64,000 nt of DNA from Paludibacter sp029973975 (GTDB lineage Bacteria; Bacteroidota; Bacteroidia; Bacteroidales; Paludibacteraceae). The position numbers and the translations under genes are program-made. Shown one piece after another: positions 61,910 to 64,000 of the stretch. The notes beneath the pieces were generated by a model. That model made no database searches. It saw only the letters and a program-made list of their open reading frames with translations, and had not been told where the DNA came from. The stretch covers positions 1 to 64,000 of the forward strand of contig JAYFPF010000016.1 in assembly GCA_034928015.1 (NCBI GenBank), read 5' to 3'. Every line of letters begins with the position of its first letter. Positions within the stretch are counted from its first letter, which is position 1.

Positions 61910-63439
61910 ATGAGTGAAATCATACTAAGCCAATCGGATCGTATTTTATTAAAGAAAAAGGAAATTTCAGTTTCACAGGTGAAAGCGCAAATCGATGCTT
62001 TTATCAAAGGTTTCCCATTTCTTACTATTATTAGGTCTGCTGGACCTGATAGTGGTTTAATACAGGTCACGAACGAAGAATTGTCTGAGTATCTGATAAA
62101 ATGGGATAGTTATCTGGAGAAAAAGAAAACGATTTTGAAGTTTGTCCCTGCATCCGGAGCAGCCAGCAGAATGTTCAAAGACTTGTTCGGTTTTTTGGAC
62201 GGATCGTTTGATGTGCCGGAAAATGAGCCGGTGAAGCAGTTTTTTGCAGCAATCAATCATTTTGCTTTTTACGATTTGCTGAATGAATGCTGCCTGAAAA
62301 ATGAAGGTAAAGATATTCCGGCTTTAATGCAGGACGGTCAGTTTAAGAAGATAACCGACAATCTGCTGAACAGGAAAGGGCTAAACTATGGCGCTTTGCC
62401 TAAGGGGCTGTTGCTGTTTCATACCTACGACCAGAGTAAACGCACTCCATTGATGGAGCATTTAGCTGAAGGTGCTTTGTACACAATGAATAAACAAGGT
62501 GTTGTGAATATTCATTTTACGGTATCGGCAGAGCATCGCCAACTTTTTGAAAAGCATCTGAATGAGGTGGTGAGTGAATTTGAAGCCATGTATCAGGCTC
62601 AATTTGTGGTTGCTTTTTCTGAGCAAAAGCCATCTACCGATACGATTGCTGTTGATGAAAATAATCAACCTTTCAGGGATAATGGTGAATTGGTATTTCG
62701 TCCGGGTGGACATGGCGCGTTAATTGAAAATCTGAACGATTTAAATGCGGATATTATTTTCATCAAGAATATTGATAATGTGGTGCCGGATGCACTGAAA
62801 AATCCAACTATCATTTATAAAAAAATGTTGGCCGGCTTGCTGGTTAAATTACAGGAACAAACTTTCAAATACCTGCGTATGATGGATAAGGGTTTGTTGA
62901 AAGATGAAAAACTATGGGAAATTGCGGGATTTTCTGAGGGTAGCCTTAATAACATACATCCGGGCATTGGTGATCTGGCCGGAAGGGAACTACAGGATTA
63001 TCTGTATGGAAAGCTAAACAGACCGATCCGTGTTTGCGGCATGGTGAAGAATACAGGTGAACCGGGTGGGGGACCTTTCCTGACAGTTAATCAGGATGGC
63101 ACTATCTCAACCCAAATTCTGGAAAGTTCACAGATTAATCTGACAGATCCGGTTGAAAAGGAAAAAATGATGCAATCCACACATTTCAATCCGGTTGATT
63201 TGGTATGTGGTGTGAAAGATTATAAAGGGAAAAAGTTTGATTTATTACAACATGTGGATAAAAATACAGGTTTTATCTCGCTGAAATCTAAAAATGGAAA
63301 AGCGTTAAAGGCTCTGGAGTTGCCGGGATTGTGGAACGGAGCTATGTCCGATTGGAATACAGTGTTTGTGGAGGTTCCGGTTGCTACCTTTAATCCGGTA
63401 AAAACTGTGAATGATCTGTTGCGGGTTGAACATCAATAA
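61910..63439 (+). CDS. DUF4301 family protein
   Basis: 509 residues, cytoplasmic by lack of signal or helices. The segment ILKFVPASGAASRMFKDLFGFL near 70 resembles a nucleotide- or phosphate-binding loop. FRPGGHGALIENLNDLNADIIFIKNIDNVVPD, near 260, has the look of a nucleotidyltransferase-type core (UDP-sugar pyrophosphorylase-like). I recognise it as DUF4301. The reaction is not known. It lies 32 nt after the DUF6340-like gene. Confidence 0.82.
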   Translation: MSEIILSQSDRILLKKKEISVSQVKAQIDAFIKGFPFLTIIRSAGPDSGLIQVTNEELSEYLIKWDSYLEKKKTILKFVPASGAASRMFKDLFGFLDGSFDVPENEPVKQFFAAINHFAFYDLLNECCLKNEGKDIPALMQDGQFKKITDNLLNRKGLNYGALPKGLLLFHTYDQSKRTPLMEHLAEGALYTMNKQGVVNIHFTVSAEHRQLFEKHLNEVVSEFEAMYQAQFVVAFSEQKPSTDTIAVDENNQPFRDNGELVFRPGGHGALIENLNDLNADIIFIKNIDNVVPDALKNPTIIYKKMLAGLLVKLQEQTFKYLRMMDKGLLKDEKLWEIAGFSEGSLNNIHPGIGDLAGRELQDYLYGKLNRPIRVCGMVKNTGEPGGGPFLTVNQDGTISTQILESSQINLTDPVEKEKMMQSTHFNPVDLVCGVKDYKGKKFDLLQHVDKNTGFISLKSKNGKALKALELPGLWNGAMSDWNTVFVEVPVATFNPVKTVNDLLRVEHQ

Positions 63440-63468
63440 ATTGTACCGGGCGTAATGGGGAAAGAAAA

Positions 63469-63494
63469 GGGGCGTAATCATTACGCCCCCTACG
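63469..63494. terminator. GTAGGGGGCGTAATG-type hairpin between convergent genes
   Basis: GGGGCGTAAT (63469-63478) and ATTACGCCCC (63480-63489) form a 10-bp palindrome; read on the minus strand it begins GTAGGGGGCGTAATG, the same design as the trp hairpins. It separates the DUF4301 gene from yebC and can end both transcripts. Confidence 0.72.
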
Positions 63495-64000
63495 TTAATC
63501 TATCATGTTGTGAAAAACATTCTGCACATCTTCGTCGTCTTCAATCTTGTCGAGCAATTTTTGTACCTGCGCTTTTTGTTCTTCATTTAATTCTTTCATG
63601 TCGTTGGGTATTCGTTCAAACTCTGCCGAATGAATTTCAAAACCATTTTCTTCAAGATACTTCTGAATAGAAGAATAGGATTGGAACTCACCATAGAGTA
63701 TGATGTTTCCCTCGTCTTCCCCCAATTCATCCACACCATAATCAATTAGTTCGAACTCCAGATCATCCAGAGATACTCCTTCTTTGGGTGTGATTTTAAA
63801 CACACACTTATGATCGAAGAGGAATTGTAAAGAACCCGTCGTGCCCAATGAGCCGCCATACCGGTTGAAATAACTGCGAATGTTAGCAACGGTGCGTGTA
63901 GGATTGTCGGTTGCCGTTTCTACTACAATAGCAATGCCATTTGGCCCGTAGCCCTCATAAACCATCTCTTTGTAATCTGCTTCGTCTTTTGACGTCGCTT
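63495..64000 (-). CDS. yebC: YebC/PmpR-family regulatory protein, N-terminus outside the window
   Basis: The frame stays open to the last base (ATSKDEADYKEMVYEGYGPN), so the first 70-80 residues lie beyond 64000. The visible 168 codons carry the family signature YEGYGPNGIAIVVETATDNPTRTVANIRSYFNRYGGSLG and the acidic C-terminal domain. Members are cytoplasmic proteins that act on transcription or on translation of proline-rich stretches. Confidence 0.95.
   Translation of the reverse strand, partial: ATSKDEADYKEMVYEGYGPNGIAIVVETATDNPTRTVANIRSYFNRYGGSLGTTGSLQFLFDHKCVFKITPKEGVSLDDLEFELIDYGVDELGEDEGNIILYGEFQSYSSIQKYLEENGFEIHSAEFERIPNDMKELNEEQKAQVQKLLDKIEDDEDVQNVFHNMID

Overview
The window looks like a chromosomal segment of a Bacteroidota member, most likely order Bacteroidales. 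Three things point there. First, many genes are preceded by the Bacteroidota-type promoter (-7 element TAnnTTTG, usually TATCTTTGC, with a TTG or TTTG 19-20 nt upstream), and strong Shine-Dalgarno sites are scarce. Second, the gene content is typical: an rseC-rnfBCDGEA operon, trpBEGDCFA gene order, S16 with a long Ala/Glu-rich tail, malQ with two N-terminal starch-binding domains, a PG0541-type protein beside an RND pump, and several small families known mainly from Bacteroidota. Third, base composition is moderate and even, with no sign of a recently acquired island. No phage, insertion sequence, CRISPR array or defence system was found; this is mainly housekeeping DNA.

Layout. 1-128: the 3' end of a 5S rRNA gene and its terminator. 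319-9437 (minus strand): an outer-membrane porin, transketolase, three small envelope proteins of unknown function, a polyprenyl-phosphate-type glycosyltransferase with a DUF4199-like membrane protein, cardiolipin synthase and ribD. 9457-11943 (plus): prmC, then an ECF sigma / membrane anti-sigma-like / Spy-like operon ending in a candidate 22-codon micro-ORF and a terminator. 12033-16236: tRNA-Cys, malQ and purM. 16230-21006 (minus): MarC, a glycosyltransferase, a thiamine-binding protein, an MgtC/DUF4010-type membrane protein, rpsP and an HU-like/SPOR protein. 21126-27057: rfbB and the rimP-nusA-infB operon. 27076-34047: the complete tryptophan operon behind a leader-peptide attenuator. 34081-37979: an MscS channel, rplU-rpmA and serS. 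38194-43894: rseC and the complete Rnf complex. 43966-47279: tRNA-Gly(CCC) and carB. 47367-50162: sodB, a SPOR lipoprotein, a ZIP transporter, OsmC and the PG0541-like protein. 50310-56485 (minus): a TetR-regulated tripartite RND efflux system. 56624-64000: a 47-codon membrane micro-ORF, an M20 peptidase, a small HTH protein, a HIT protein, an rRNA methyltransferase, two uncharacterised proteins and the start-truncated yebC.

How the genes work together. The trp genes cover the whole route from chorismate to tryptophan and are switched by translation of a leader peptide with three consecutive Trp codons. The Rnf genes encode a membrane ferredoxin:NAD+ oxidoreductase that couples electron flow to an ion gradient. 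The efflux genes form a self-contained regulator/outer-membrane/adaptor/pump unit.

The less ordinary content lies between genes. There is a dispersed palindrome family beginning GTAGRGRC, an approximately 115-bp segment duplicated on both sides of trpG, a nearly perfect 49-bp inverted repeat between rpmA and serS, heptamer repeats that supply the C-terminus of a peptidase, a micro-ORF found in two places, and several starts lying almost at the predicted transcription start. I did not find a clearly new multi-gene system. The best leads are the duplicated micro-ORF, the HU-membrane-SPOR protein and the repeat families.
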